The notes: generated by a model not told the origin, from the letters alone. Positions 7,107 through 15,536 are shown, counted from the stretch's first letter. The stretch is 35,224 bases of DNA from an uncultured Clostridia bacterium (GCA_947581635.1 CANPVE010000020.1:1-35224), one strand, 5' to 3'. A program made the numbers and translations.

Positions 7107-8387
7107 TTATTGCAGCAATCCGTTGTTCAACATTCTCTGTGCGGCGATTAAAATGCCCGTCTTGCCCGCCGCATAGTTTAGACCGCCCTGCATCCAGACG
7201 GCGTACGGTTCACGGAGGGGTGCGTCCGCCGACAGTTCGATCGAAGATCCAAGCGTGAAGGAACCCGACGCCATGATTATCTTGTTGTCATAGCCGGGCA
7301 TATCCCATGGTTCTGGCAGCGCCATTGAATCAACGGGAGAGCCGCTCTGTATTCCCTGGCAGAATGCTATGAGCGCTTCGGGAGTGTGCAGGAGAACTGA
7401 TTGAATTATGTCTGCGCGGGGTTCATTCGGCAGGGGAGTTACGTCATAGCCCAGGCGCGAGAACAGTCCGGCGCAGAATACGGCGGTCTTGAGAGCCTCG
7501 CCCACCACGTGCGGCGCGGAGAAAAGGCCCATGTAAAGCTCGCGCGAGTGCCCCAGAGTGCAGCCCACCTCGCGTCCCGTGCCCGGGGTAGACAGGCGGT
7601 AGGAGCACATCTCCACCAAATCCCTGCGCCCCGCGATGTATCCGCCTGTGGGTGCTATGCCGCCGCCCGCGTTCTTGATAAGCGAGCCCGCCATTAAATC
7701 CGCGCCGTGACAGCATGGCTCAGTAAGCTGTACAAATTCTCCGTAGCAATTGTCAACCATAACTATAACTTCGGGCTTGACCTCGTGGGCGGCGGCGCAT
7801 ATCTCCTCAATTTGCTCTACGGTTAGCGATGGACGGAGAGAGTAGCCGCGCGAACGCTGAATGTAAACCATTTTTACCGAGCTGTCGGAACGAAGTCTAC
7901 GGCGCATTTCGTCTATATTGACCGCGCCGCCGTCGATAAGGTCGATTTTTTCAAAGCGCACTCCAAATTCAAACAACGACCCGCTTGCGGGGGGCGTCGT
8001 CAGACCTATTACAGATTGAATGGTGTCATAGGGCATACCCGTCACACAGAGCATTGTGTCATTTGGACGAAGCACGCCGAAGAGCGCGACGGTCAGCGCA
8101 TGAGTGCCGCACATAAAATTGTGGCGAAGCAGGGCGTCTTCACATTCCATTGCGTCGGCAAATACGCGATCGAGTTTCTCACGTCCCACATCGCCGTAGC
8201 CATAGCCCGTGGAAGTTGTGAAGCAGTTTTCGCCCACGTTATTGTCGATGAAAGCGGCCAACACCTTTTGTTGATTTTGGAATGATATGTCCTCTATGTG
8301 CCGGAAATCGGGACGAACGTCCGCCTCTGTCTGTTCGGCAAGTTCCATCAGGTGTTCGTCAATATTAAAAAATTTTCTATAAGACAT
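7107..8387 (-). CDS. Methionine gamma-lyase family PLP-dependent enzyme (aluminium-resistance family)
   Basis: The 426-residue protein matches the fold-type I PLP enzymes annotated as methionine gamma-lyase family or aluminium resistance protein in Firmicutes. Visible motifs are FTTSTGYGYGDVGREKL near residue 56, the MCGTHALTVALFG cofactor loop near 92, VMVDNCYGEF with the PLP-ring Asp212, and GSLIKNAGGG with the Schiff-base lysine at 238. The expected reaction is carbon-sulfur bond cleavage in a sulfur amino acid, but the natural substrate of this subfamily is not settled. The ATG at 8387 lies 10 bases after GTGAGG. An upstream in-frame GTG at 8402 overlaps that site and is rejected. Confidence 0.9.
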   Translation of the reverse strand: MSYRKFFNIDEHLMELAEQTEADVRPDFRHIEDISFQNQQKVLAAFIDNNVGENCFTTSTGYGYGDVGREKLDRVFADAMECEDALLRHNFMCGTHALTVALFGVLRPNDTMLCVTGMPYDTIQSVIGLTTPPASGSLFEFGVRFEKIDLIDGGAVNIDEMRRRLRSDSSVKMVYIQRSRGYSLRPSLTVEQIEEICAAAHEVKPEVIVMVDNCYGEFVQLTEPCCHGADLMAGSLIKNAGGGIAPTGGYIAGRRDLVEMCSYRLSTPGTGREVGCTLGHSRELYMGLFSAPHVVGEALKTAVFCAGLFSRLGYDVTPLPNEPRADIIQSVLLHTPEALIAFCQGIQSGSPVDSMALPEPWDMPGYDNKIIMASGSFTLGSSIELSADAPLREPYAVWMQGGLNYAAGKTGILIAAQRMLNNGLLQ

Positions 8388-8441
8388 TGTAATTAACCTC
8401 ACTTCAAATGTATTGATTTATTCCAGTTCACAACAAAGATG

Positions 8442-8471
8442 AGTATATCATTTACCTGGTCTGAATGTCAA
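8442..8471 (-). promoter_or_regulatory. Promoter of the methionine gamma-lyase family gene
   Basis: On the minus strand a perfect TTGACA (8466-8471) is followed after 18 bases by TATACT (8442-8447), preceded by TGA as an extended -10. The start would lie about 45 bases before the ATG. Confidence 0.75.
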
Positions 8472-8533
8472 TCCTCGTACGCAATATCACGAAAATCAAT
8501 TTAAAAAAACTGAAGTCAAGCGCGCGGAGCAAT

Positions 8534-8641
8534 ATGGGAGTTCAGGGGGATAATTCCTCCTGGCAGGGACGTGGGGGCAGCGCCACCACTGAGGAGTGGG
8601 GCACCCCCACAGGCAAAGCGGCAGGCTGAGCGGGCAAAATG
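8534..8641 (-). repeat. Dispersed GC-rich hairpin repeat, copy 1
   Basis: Read on the minus strand this begins with TTTTGCCCGCTCAGCC and continues as GTGGGGGTGCCCCAC, GTGGTGGCGCTGCCCCCAC and CTGCCAGGAGGAATTATCCC, ending CTCCCA. The second part matches 14534-14616 on the plus strand almost base for base. The first module matches 24957-24973 and the tandem block at 34971-35224. The rest of the intergenic region to 8855 is AT-rich with no gene seen. Confidence 0.8.
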
Positions 8642-8855
8642 CGGCAGGATCTAAGGCGAGTTTAGACTAATATAGAACGAATAATCTTTTTAATAAAACT
8701 TTCCCGATTTATTTAAGCCGCAAAAAAATATGCACCAACAAGAAAATCGAAGATTTTGGGGTGGAGAAATAACGGGCGAAGAAATAAAAAACAATCCGAT
8801 TTTTTGTCGATGCTGTCATTAAAAATTGATTTCCGTGGCGCGCCTAATTTGTCTA

Positions 8856-8884
8856 TTGAAAAACACCCCATCGTATGCTAAAAT
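8856..8884 (+). promoter_or_regulatory. Promoter of folE-folP
   Basis: TTGAAA (8856-8861) and TAAAAT (8879-8884) are separated by 17 bases, with TGC directly before the -10 box as an extended -10 element. It lies about 40 bases upstream of the folE start. Confidence 0.75.
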
Positions 8885-8923
8885 GTAAATCAAATTATAG
8901 ATTTAATTTGAGGAGCGTTTTTG

Positions 8924-9499
8924 ATGACAAATCATGAGAGAATAGTAAACGCAGTAAAGGAAATATTGGACGCGGTGGGCGAGGATACGCAGCGCGAAGG
9001 TTTGCTGGAGACCCCTGAACGCGTGGCGCGAATGTATGAGGAAGTATTCAGCGGTCTGAGCGACGACCCAGAGCGCCATTTGAAAATATTCAATGAGCAG
9101 GATAAAGAGGGCGAGGTTGTAATAGTGCGGGATATTCCTCTTTATTCCATGTGCGAACATCATTTGCTCCCCTTCATAGGCAAGTGCCACATCGCCTACA
9201 TTCCCAAGAACGGGCGCATCATCGGACTTTCAAAATTCGCCCGAATTGTAGACTGCTTCGCGCGCCGCCCGCAGGTGCAGGAGCGCCTCACGGCTCAAAT
9301 TGCCGACTTTCTCTATCGCAAGCTTGAACCGCAGGGCGTAGCTGTAGTCATTGAAGCCGAGCACCTGTGCATGACCATGCGCGGCGCGAGGGCAGCGGGC
9401 AGCAGCACTCAGACCAGCGCCCTGAGAGGCATAATACGAAGCGACACCCGTACCCGCAATGAGGTGATGACGCTTCTTGCGGGAGGCAGCAAGCTATGA
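8924..9499 (+). CDS. folE: GTP cyclohydrolase I
   Basis: FolE converts GTP to 7,8-dihydroneopterin triphosphate, the first step of tetrahydrofolate synthesis. The 191-residue protein has the complete family pattern: [16 protein letters not shown], the zinc-binding [11 protein letters not shown] (Cys77, His80), [19 protein letters not shown], and [11 protein letters not shown] with the third zinc ligand Cys149. The end [19 protein letters not shown] is also canonical. The ATG at 8924 follows GAGGAG with good spacing; the in-frame TTG one codon earlier is not needed. The stop overlaps the start of folP by four bases, so the two are translationally coupled. Confidence 0.97.
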   Translation: MTNHERIVNAVKEILDAVGEDTQREGLLETPERVARMYEEVFSGLSDDPERHLKIFNEQDKEGEVVIVRDIPLYSMCEHHLLPFIGKCHIAYIPKNGRIIGLSKFARIVDCFARRPQVQERLTAQIADFLYRKLEPQGVAVVIEAEHLCMTMRGARAAGSSTQTSALRGIIRSDTRTRNEVMTLLAGGSKL

Positions 9500-10356
9500 T
9501 TGTTACAAATGAAACACTTTCCGATCGTTCGGCACACGCGAAGCAATGGAAAATACGCGGCGGCGCTCTCACGCTTGACCGCACATATATAATGGGCATA
9601 CTCAACGTCACGCCCGATTCATTTTCGGACGGCGGCAAATACTCATCGGTCGAATTGGCTGTCGCCCACGCGCACGAAATGGTGCGACAGGGCGCGGACA
9701 TAATCGACATAGGCGGGCAGTCCACGCGCCCGGGACACACTCCGATATCCGCCCGGGAGGAATGGATGCGAATCGAACCTGTGCTCAAAGAACTTTGCGG
9801 AAAAATAAGCGTCCCTATATCCGTGGATACATATTACCCCGAAGTCGCGGCAAAGGCGGCTGAACTTGGCGCGCAGATATTCAACGACGTTACGGGCTTT
9901 CGCGAACCCGCGATGAGAAAATACGCCGCCCAATACAAGGTTGGGTGCGTAGTAATGCACAACATTGAGCTTGACGAAGAAGCCGACGTATGTTCGGAGC
10001 TTCTCCAATTCTACCGCGACCGCACAGCCGAATGCATACGTGACGGAATTGAATGCGAGCGCATCTGCCTGGACCCCGGAGTGGGCTTCGGCAAAAGCTA
10101 TGAGCAGAACCTTCAAATTGCGGCGCGATTCGCGGAGCAATGCCTTGAAGGATATCCCATGCTCGCGGCAGCCTCGCGAAAGAGGGTAATAGGAATGTCC
10201 TGCGGCAATCCTCCCGCCGGGCTGCGAGTCAGCGGAACCATAGCCTATCACACAGCCTGCATACTTGGCGGGGCTGATATTATCCGCGTACACGACGTCG
10301 CCGAGGCAGTTCAGGCGGCTGCGGTAGCGGACGCGATTGCCGTGCGGCTCGTCTAA
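9496..10356 (+). CDS. folP: Dihydropteroate synthase
   Basis: FolP joins 6-hydroxymethyl-dihydropterin pyrophosphate with p-aminobenzoate and is the sulfonamide target. The 286-residue protein shows all family blocks: [18 protein letters not shown] (about 32-49), [41 protein letters not shown] and SRKRVIG. The usual GGESTRPG reads GGQSTRPG here. The N-terminus carries about 30 extra residues before the barrel. It overlaps folE (ATGA). The pterin substrate would be made by FolB and FolK, whose genes lie about 13 kb away at 23807-24678. The gene ends 10 bases from the convergent CapA gene, with no hairpin between them. Confidence 0.96.
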   Translation: MIVTNETLSDRSAHAKQWKIRGGALTLDRTYIMGILNVTPDSFSDGGKYSSVELAVAHAHEMVRQGADIIDIGGQSTRPGHTPISAREEWMRIEPVLKELCGKISVPISVDTYYPEVAAKAAELGAQIFNDVTGFREPAMRKYAAQYKVGCVVMHNIELDEEADVCSELLQFYRDRTAECIRDGIECERICLDPGVGFGKSYEQNLQIAARFAEQCLEGYPMLAAASRKRVIGMSCGNPPAGLRVSGTIAYHTACILGGADIIRVHDVAEAVQAAAVADAIAVRLV

Positions 10357-10366
10357 TCTCGGTTTT

Positions 10367-11761
10367 TTACAAGTCGCTGTCGCTGAGAATTGCGGCGGCG
10401 GCGGATCTGTAATATTTCCGCGCCTTTTCCAAGCCGCCGCCCGTTATTTCAGCTGTGCGGTCATAGGACTTTTCGGCATTCTTAACTGTCGCACTCTTCA
10501 TATCAAACGCGGTTCCCCACTCGGGGACGGACTTGTCCAGCGGAACTATTTTGTATACGTTTTTCTTGGTGTCGGGGTCAACACGCAGATCCACCCATGT
10601 CGGCAGCAAACTTGTGTCGGATATAACCACGCGGCCGTCGCTGTACTTGTTAAATGTCACGCTGAAAAGGCAGCCGTCCTCGGTATGTCCCGTGTTGAGC
10701 GACATTCGCGACCTGCGCTGATTTGAAACCGCGTTGCCGGTGGAATAAATGCAAAGCGTCTTGTGTGTGGAATCGCTGCTTGTCAGCAGGTCAACCGGCT
10801 GAATTACGTGGGGATGTCCGCCCACTATCACATCGACGCCTAAGTCGCAGACTTTCTGTGCAATCTGTTTTTGATATTTGTTCGGCGAAGTCTTGTACTC
10901 GGTTCCCCAATGTATAAACAGCATCACCGCTTCGGCGCCGTCGCCCTTCATATCGGAAATATTGTCGGCAAGGTCGGAATAAAAGTTGTCAGTCTTACCG
11001 TAGTTAAAGGAATTGATCAGCTTGGCGGATTCGCTGCTCAGGGTTATACCGTTGAGATATTTTTTATTGTTGTTGGAGCCGTTTGTCTCGTATGTGTAGC
11101 AAATCATTCCTATTTTAATGCCGTTTACTTCTTTTACAATGTACTTTTTGTCTGTTTCTTTTAAGAATGTACCTGTATGTTCAAGTCCCTTTTCGTCAAG
11201 CACCTCAAGCGTGCGCTTCATACCCTTCGCGCCCATATCATACGAGTGATTGTTGGCCGTAAGCACCATATCAAAGCCCGCGTTTTTTACCGCGTCAACT
11301 ATAGTATCGGGGGTGTTGAAGGTGGGATACCCTTGGTACTTCACTCCGCCCTCAGTACCGCGCAGAGTAGTTTCGAGATTGGCGATGGCGTAATCCGAAG
11401 CGGAGACGTATTTGGATATGTACGGAAATATATTCTCAAAGCTGTAGCTCTTTGATTTTGAATTGTAGGCGGCGGTGAGCATGGGCGAATGTGCCATGAC
11501 GTCACCCGTCACAGAGATTGTGGCCTGTGAAGTCATGGTGAGCGCCGGAGGCTCGTCGACAATCTGCGGCAAATCAGAATCGGAAACAATATTTGAAACG
11601 ACGGGAGCGTAGTCGGGCGGACTGTCGGAGGCAGTAGTATCCACCCCTCCCATTTGACGCACAACGGCGTAGCTCCCCAGCAGAACCAGGACAAGCAGCA
11701 GCACACTGCCGACAGTAATTATATTTTTCACGCCTGCCGCGTTGTTTTTCCCGTTTGACAT
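10367..11761 (-). CDS. CapA-family metallophosphoesterase-like envelope protein
   Basis: The 464-residue protein has a short cytoplasmic N-terminus, a membrane anchor (about residues 14-33), a low-complexity linker and a PGA_cap (CapA) domain from about residue 80. Family motifs are SVTGDVMAHSPML, ANLETTL, TANNHSYDMG, MLFIHWGTEY and GGHPHVIQPV, which hold the metal-site Asp, Asn and His residues of the calcineurin-like fold. CapA proteins take part in poly-gamma-glutamate capsule attachment or export, but most clostridial members stand alone, as here, with no capB or capC nearby. Its real role is therefore open. A GGAG motif precedes the ATG at 10 bases. Confidence 0.9.
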   Translation of the reverse strand: MSNGKNNAAGVKNIITVGSVLLLVLVLLGSYAVVRQMGGVDTTASDSPPDYAPVVSNIVSDSDLPQIVDEPPALTMTSQATISVTGDVMAHSPMLTAAYNSKSKSYSFENIFPYISKYVSASDYAIANLETTLRGTEGGVKYQGYPTFNTPDTIVDAVKNAGFDMVLTANNHSYDMGAKGMKRTLEVLDEKGLEHTGTFLKETDKKYIVKEVNGIKIGMICYTYETNGSNNNKKYLNGITLSSESAKLINSFNYGKTDNFYSDLADNISDMKGDGAEAVMLFIHWGTEYKTSPNKYQKQIAQKVCDLGVDVIVGGHPHVIQPVDLLTSSDSTHKTLCIYSTGNAVSNQRRSRMSLNTGHTEDGCLFSVTFNKYSDGRVVISDTSLLPTWVDLRVDPDTKKNVYKIVPLDKSVPEWGTAFDMKSATVKNAEKSYDRTAEITGGGLEKARKYYRSAAAAILSDSDL

Positions 11762-11805
11762 GATATCATTACTCCAGTCTAAGTCATAATTTAACTATTT
11801 CCATC

Positions 11806-11834
11806 ATTGTACCATATTTCGACAGGTATTGCAA
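11806..11834 (-). promoter_or_regulatory. Promoter of the CapA-family gene
   Basis: On the minus strand TTGCAA (11829-11834) and TACAAT (11806-11811) are 17 bases apart, with TGG forming an extended -10. Confidence 0.65.
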
Positions 11835-11989
11835 CGCGAATATGAATTTTTCAGCAGGCAAATTTTATAAGCCACACACATTGGCGCAGCGGCGGTATTC
11901 TATCCTGTAATTTACATCGGCTGACGATAAAACGAACCGTCCGCAATTTTTATCATTTTCATCTTCTTCATAAAGGAGTGCATACTACA

Positions 11990-12400
11990 TTGCAGAAGCC
12001 AATTGTAAGAGATGTGATCTTTCTGGGACAAAAATCCCTTCCCGCCTCGCCCGAGGATATACCTGCGGCGGACGATCTGACAGACACCCTTCGTGCAAAT
12101 CAAAAAATCTGCGTCGGTCTGGCCGCCAATATGATAGGCATTAAGAGACGCATTATAGCGTTCAGCGACAACGGAGTTTTGATCGAGATGTTCAATCCCG
12201 AAATCATAAAAAAATCCGGCGAATACACGGCGGAGGAAGGCTGCCTGTCACTGGAAGGCACGCGCACCGCGACACGTTACCACACCATAAAGGTGCAATG
12301 GCAGGATCGCACTTTTCAAACCCGAACCGGGATTTTCACGGGTTGGACGGCCCAGATAATTCAACACGAAATCGACCATTGCAACGGTGTTTTAATTTAA
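11990..12400 (+). CDS. Peptide deformylase, short clostridial form
   Basis: The enzyme removes the formyl group from the N-terminal methionine of new proteins. At 136 residues it contains the three family motifs: CVGLAANMIG (usually GLAAPQ.G), EEGCLSL with metal ligand Cys85, and QHEIDHCNG with ligands His126 and His130 and catalytic Glu127. Asn-Met in place of Pro-Gln in motif 1 is typical of this short branch. The start chosen is TTG at 11990, 11 bases after AAAGGAG. The open frame extends to a GTG that overlaps the ribosome binding site itself. It is the first gene of a four-gene operon. Confidence 0.92.
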   Translation: MQKPIVRDVIFLGQKSLPASPEDIPAADDLTDTLRANQKICVGLAANMIGIKRRIIAFSDNGVLIEMFNPEIIKKSGEYTAEEGCLSLEGTRTATRYHTIKVQWQDRTFQTRTGIFTGWTAQIIQHEIDHCNGVLI

Positions 12401-12433
12401 ATTTTTTATTTTATTTTTGAGGAGACATATCAA

Positions 12434-12784
12434 GTGATATTTGTATGGTATTCAAAGTGCTCGACCTGCAAAAAGGCGAAAGCGCTGCTCGACGAAAGCG
12501 GCGTGAACTACACGAGCCGCGATATAAAGCAGGACAACCCCACCCGCGCCGAACTGAAGGAATGGTTGACAAAGAGCGGACTTCCGCTCAAAAAATTCTT
12601 CAATACGAGCGGAACTCTCTACAAATCCATGTTGCTGAAAGACCGACTTTCCGAGCTGTCGGAGGAAGAACAGCTTAATTTGCTGGCCTCTGACGGAATG
12701 TTAGTTAAGCGTCCCATACTCGTGGGAGATAACTTTGTGCTGGTCGGCTTCAATCGGGAGGCATGGGAGGCGGCGCTAAAGTGA
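12434..12784 (+). CDS. ArsC/Spx-family thioredoxin-fold protein
   Basis: The 116-residue protein belongs to the ArsC family (arsenate reductase, Spx, YffB). It begins with a strand and the CSTCKKAKALLDE redox motif (Cys9, Cys12), followed by YTSRDIKQDNPTRAEL, the FFNTSGTLYKSM region and VKRPILV. It may be a glutathione- or thioredoxin-linked reductase rather than the regulator Spx; sequence alone does not decide. The start is GTG at 12434, 9 bases after GAGGAG. It sits 33 bases after the deformylase gene and its TGA overlaps the GTG of azlC. Confidence 0.88.
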   Translation: MIFVWYSKCSTCKKAKALLDESGVNYTSRDIKQDNPTRAELKEWLTKSGLPLKKFFNTSGTLYKSMLLKDRLSELSEEEQLNLLASDGMLVKRPILVGDNFVLVGFNREAWEAALK

Positions 12785-13515
12785 AATCGCCCTTTGTGCG
12801 CGGCGCTGCGGACGGAATTCCGATTGCCTTGGGATATCTCTCGGTATCGTTCGGATTCGGAATCATCTGCGTTCGCTCGGGGCTGTCGTCTCTCGTGTCG
12901 GTGATAATATCGGCCACAAATCTGACCTCGGCAGGGCAGGCCGCAGGCGTGGCAATAATCGCGGCGGGAGGTTCATATGTCGAAATGGCATTGACACAGC
13001 TTATAATAAACCTGCGCTACGGACTGATGTCCCTATCGCTCTCCCAAAAGCTCGATAGCACATTCAACACATGGCGCAGGCTGCTGGTTTCATTCGGTGT
13101 CACAGACGAAATATTCGCTGTTGCTTCGGCGCAAAATGGCAGGATTACAGCGCGATATATGTACGGCATCATATCGGTATCGGCATTCTGCTGGACACTC
13201 GGGACATTCCTCGGCGCGTCGGCAGGTCAACTCCTTCCCGATTCGCTCGGCAATGCAATGGGAATTGTGCTACACGCTATGTTTCTCGCAATAATAATTC
13301 CCCCCGCCAAGAAGAGCCGCAGTATATTGATTGTGGTGATAACGGCGGCGTTGTGCAGCCTTGTTTTCAAATATCTGCTCACTTTCATATCGGGCGGTTT
13401 TGCAATAATCATAAGCGCTGTGCTGGCGGCGTGCGTGGGGGCGCTGGTATTCCCGATTGATGACGAAAAGGGCCGAGAAAACAAAAATGAAGAAATCGGG
13501 GTGAGCGGGGAATGA
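12781..13515 (+). CDS. azlC: Branched-chain amino acid exporter large subunit, AzlC family
   Basis: AzlC pairs with AzlD to export branched-chain amino acids. The 244-residue protein starts with the typical FVRGAADGIPIALGYLSVSF and contains several hydrophobic segments and the family region EMALTQLIINLRYGLMSLSLSQ. The start chosen is GTG at 12781, which overlaps the preceding stop as GTGA and lies 10 bases after GGGAGG. An ATG at 12763 would leave almost no space after its GGGAGG. The C-terminal tail is charged and cytoplasmic. It overlaps azlD by four bases. Confidence 0.92.
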   Translation: MKSPFVRGAADGIPIALGYLSVSFGFGIICVRSGLSSLVSVIISATNLTSAGQAAGVAIIAAGGSYVEMALTQLIINLRYGLMSLSLSQKLDSTFNTWRRLLVSFGVTDEIFAVASAQNGRITARYMYGIISVSAFCWTLGTFLGASAGQLLPDSLGNAMGIVLHAMFLAIIIPPAKKSRSILIVVITAALCSLVFKYLLTFISGGFAIIISAVLAACVGALVFPIDDEKGRENKNEEIGVSGE

Positions 13516-13814
13516 GTATTGCAATATACATCGCGGTAATGGCAGCGGTGACATATCTCATTCGCATGATACCCTTCACCGCCTTTCGCAGGCAAATCAA
13601 ATCGCGTTTTTTCCGCAGTTTTCTGTATTACGTGCCATATGCGGTACTCAGTGCCATGACAGTTCCCGCCATATTCTATTCCACGGGGAGCGTTGGGACC
13701 GCCATAGCGGGAACGGCGGTCGCGGTTATTCTGGCGTATCTTGATATGCCGCTCATAGTGGTGGCGCTGTCGGCGTCTGCGGCGGCATTTGCTGTGGGAT
13801 TAATAATTAAATAA
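13512..13814 (+). CDS. azlD: Branched-chain amino acid exporter small subunit, AzlD family
   Basis: The 100-residue protein has three to four hydrophobic helices and the AzlD start pattern VTYLIRMIPFTAFR, followed by FLYYVPYAVLSAMTVPAIFY. Its ATG overlaps the azlC stop, so it is translated by coupling, and the pair would form one membrane complex. The gene ends at a strong bidirectional terminator. Confidence 0.92.
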   Translation: MSIAIYIAVMAAVTYLIRMIPFTAFRRQIKSRFFRSFLYYVPYAVLSAMTVPAIFYSTGSVGTAIAGTAVAVILAYLDMPLIVVALSASAAAFAVGLIIK

Positions 13815-13870
13815 AAAAATACCGTCTGCACGGCAGGATTTTAAAATTATCTGTGCAGGCGGTATTTTTT
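13815..13870. terminator. Bidirectional terminator between azlD and the cytidine deaminase gene
   Basis: AAAAAATACCGTCTGCAC pairs with GTGCAGGCGGTATTTTTT (one T-G pair) around a 21-base loop. Both strands carry a T-run, and the two genes converge on it. The deaminase stop codon lies in the edge of the stem. Confidence 0.9.
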
Positions 13871-14288
13871 AGCGTTCGTTTTTTAACTCAAATCGTTGTG
13901 TTCCCCACCAATCAGGGCAGAGTTCTTTCAATTTTAAGGTTCTTTTTGTATCCAAATCCAACAAAATTTCAATCTCACCGCTGTCTCTGTCAAGCTGCAT
14001 GAGATATTCGCGGCAGGCCCCGCAGGGTGAAACGACTCTGCCGTCCTCCATCACGGCGACCAACTTATCAATTTGACTCTCGCCGTGGGTGAGCATATTT
14101 GCGATAGCGTTTCGCTCTGCGCACATTCCGAGAGAGGACGCGGTATCAATGCACACGCCCACATAAATATTGCCTGATTTGGTGAGAATTGCCGCCGCCA
14201 CTCCTCCCGCCTCGATAAACGGCGACACCGTGCGGGGATTTTGGACGGCGCGCGCCCTGTCGTAAAGTTCTTGCCATATTTTATCCAC
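13869..14288 (-). CDS. Cytidine deaminase-family enzyme
   Basis: The 139-residue protein has the zinc-dependent deaminase signature CAERNAI (ligand Cys56, proton-shuttle Glu58) and PCGACREYL (Cys89, Cys92), with AGGVAAAILTKSGNIYVG as the substrate-side strand. The length fits homotetrameric cytidine deaminases and blasticidin-S-type deaminases; the C-terminal CPDWWGTQRF is unlike classic Cdd. It probably deaminates a pyrimidine nucleoside in salvage. The start is GTG at 14288, since the nearer ATG is in another frame. A tight GCGCCC/GGGCGC hairpin lies just upstream of its GAGAGG site. Confidence 0.88.
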   Translation of the reverse strand: MDKIWQELYDRARAVQNPRTVSPFIEAGGVAAAILTKSGNIYVGVCIDTASSLGMCAERNAIANMLTHGESQIDKLVAVMEDGRVVSPCGACREYLMQLDRDSGEIEILLDLDTKRTLKLKELCPDWWGTQRFELKNER

Positions 14289-14335
14289 TGTAGAATCATA
14301 TCCTCTCTAAAGCGCCCATAGGGCGCCGTTTGTTC

Positions 14336-14531
14336 GGTTGGCTTCGCCTCTGCTTTATTCGCCTATCCTTGTTGATTATCTCGGCTCTCTTTGCTCGGTC
14401 GGCTTCGCCTCTGCTTTATTCGCCCGTTCCCGTTGGTTATCTCGGCTCTCTTGCTCGGTCGGCTTCGCCTCTGCTTTATTCGCCTATCCTTGTTGGTTAT
14501 CTCGGCTTTCTTTGCTCGGTCGGCTTCGCCT
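14336..14531 (+). repeat. Tandem repeat of 60-61 bp, three copies plus a partial fourth
   Basis: Copies start at 14336, 14397, 14457 and 14518, each opening with GGTCGGCTTCGCC (first copy GGTTGG) and containing TCTGCTTTATTCGCC, TTATCTCGGCT and TTTGCTCG. Copies differ at only a few bases. The fourth is cut off after GGCTTCGCCTC and joins the dispersed repeat at 14534. No gene is supported here. Confidence 0.9.
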
Positions 14532-14533
14532 CC

Positions 14534-14616
14534 CTTGTGGGGCTTTGCCCCACGCCCCAGCGGTGGCGCCGCCCCCGCGCCCCTGCCAGGAGGAATTATC
14601 CCCCTGGACTCCCACG
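14534..14616 (+). repeat. Dispersed GC-rich hairpin repeat, copy 2
   Basis: It contains TGTGGGGCTTTGCCCCAC, GCGGTGGCGCCGCCCCCGC and CTGCCAGGAGGAATTATCCC and ends CTGGACTCCCA. It matches the element at 8534-8612 in reverse orientation. It ends about 20 bases before the stop of the permease gene. Confidence 0.85.
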
Positions 14617-14634
14617 CTTCGCTAATTATGTTTA

Positions 14635-15453
14635 TCAGGAACCCGCGCTCTCGTATACCGACAGCCCTTTATGCCAAACTGCAAGCCCTATCGCAAAGAG
14701 CACGCAGCCCGCGATAACAGTGCCAAGTATGCTGAATACAGGATCGGTGTGGCGCAGTAGATAACTCGCAGGATAAAAGGCTGTAAAAGCAAACGGTATG
14801 ATGTAGGTGATACCGTAGCGAACAGGTCTGCTGTATATCTCGACAGGATATTTTGAAAAATCGTTCATGCCGTAAATCATGTTGATGATATGGCCGCTCT
14901 GCTTGGTCCAGAATGAGATTGAGGCAAGTATTATTTTTATTGATGTGTAGATCAACATACCGAAAAGCACCGCGACTATCGCGAGCGGTATATCGTACCA
15001 CACAAATGGCAGGTCAATATGCGTCACTGAGGTAATTATGAGCGCAATGCCAACCACCAGTTCGCCCAGCGAATCCACTTGAAACATCTCGACCGTGACG
15101 CTGAGCAGCGGACTTATGGGACGAGTGAGGTACTTGTCAAACTCACCCCTTCGCACTATTCCGTAGCCCACATTCCAGAGGTTGTCGCAAAACAGATGAT
15201 CCAGCCCCTTAGGAAGCAGCGAGAATCCGTAAATAAACATGATCTCGTAGTAACTCCACCCCTTGAGGCTCTCGACACCGCCGAAAATTATGGCGAGAAA
15301 CGCGATATTGACCACCTGATCGATAAGGAATGAACAGGCTCCCGTGATAAAATCAACTTTATATTCCATGAGCTTTTTCAAGTGCTGCGCTGCAAATATC
15401 CTGAAAAGGCGAAAGCCGCGCCGAACTTCTTTGAATATTTCAAATATTTTCAA
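14635..15453 (-). CDS. ABC-2 type exporter permease, subunit 2
   Basis: The 272-residue membrane protein has six hydrophobic segments and the look of the ABC2_membrane_6 family (permeases for an unknown exported compound): RFRIFAAQHLKKLMEYKVDF near the start, YYEIMFIYGF, and the IVRRGEFDKYLTRPISPL loop that contacts the ATPase. The start chosen is TTG at 15453, 8 bases after GGGGGG; an earlier in-frame TTG at 15477 lacks a site. With this start it is the same length as its partner permease. It is the last gene of a six-gene unit and ends at repeats. Confidence 0.88.
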   Translation of the reverse strand: MKIFEIFKEVRRGFRLFRIFAAQHLKKLMEYKVDFITGACSFLIDQVVNIAFLAIIFGGVESLKGWSYYEIMFIYGFSLLPKGLDHLFCDNLWNVGYGIVRRGEFDKYLTRPISPLLSVTVEMFQVDSLGELVVGIALIITSVTHIDLPFVWYDIPLAIVAVLFGMLIYTSIKIILASISFWTKQSGHIINMIYGMNDFSKYPVEIYSRPVRYGITYIIPFAFTAFYPASYLLRHTDPVFSILGTVIAGCVLFAIGLAVWHKGLSVYESAGS

Positions 15454-15536
15454 GCAAAAATCCCCCCAAAGACACAACTGTATATTCCCTCAAACCGTTA
15501 TCCGTCGTTTGTTTTTATTCTTTATTTTTATTAAAT

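Noticed and set aside
9643..10293. A 216-codon minus-strand open frame inside folP
   Set aside because: It is a shadow of folP, which shows every dihydropteroate synthase motif.
14336..14531. Regular repeats that could suggest a CRISPR array
   Set aside because: The whole 60-61-bp unit is conserved, with no unique spacers, and there are no cas genes. The same holds for 34971-35224.
14330..14764. Overlapping open frames across the 60-bp tandem repeats
   Set aside because: Their translations simply repeat the same short peptide in several frames and run into the dispersed repeat and the permease gene.
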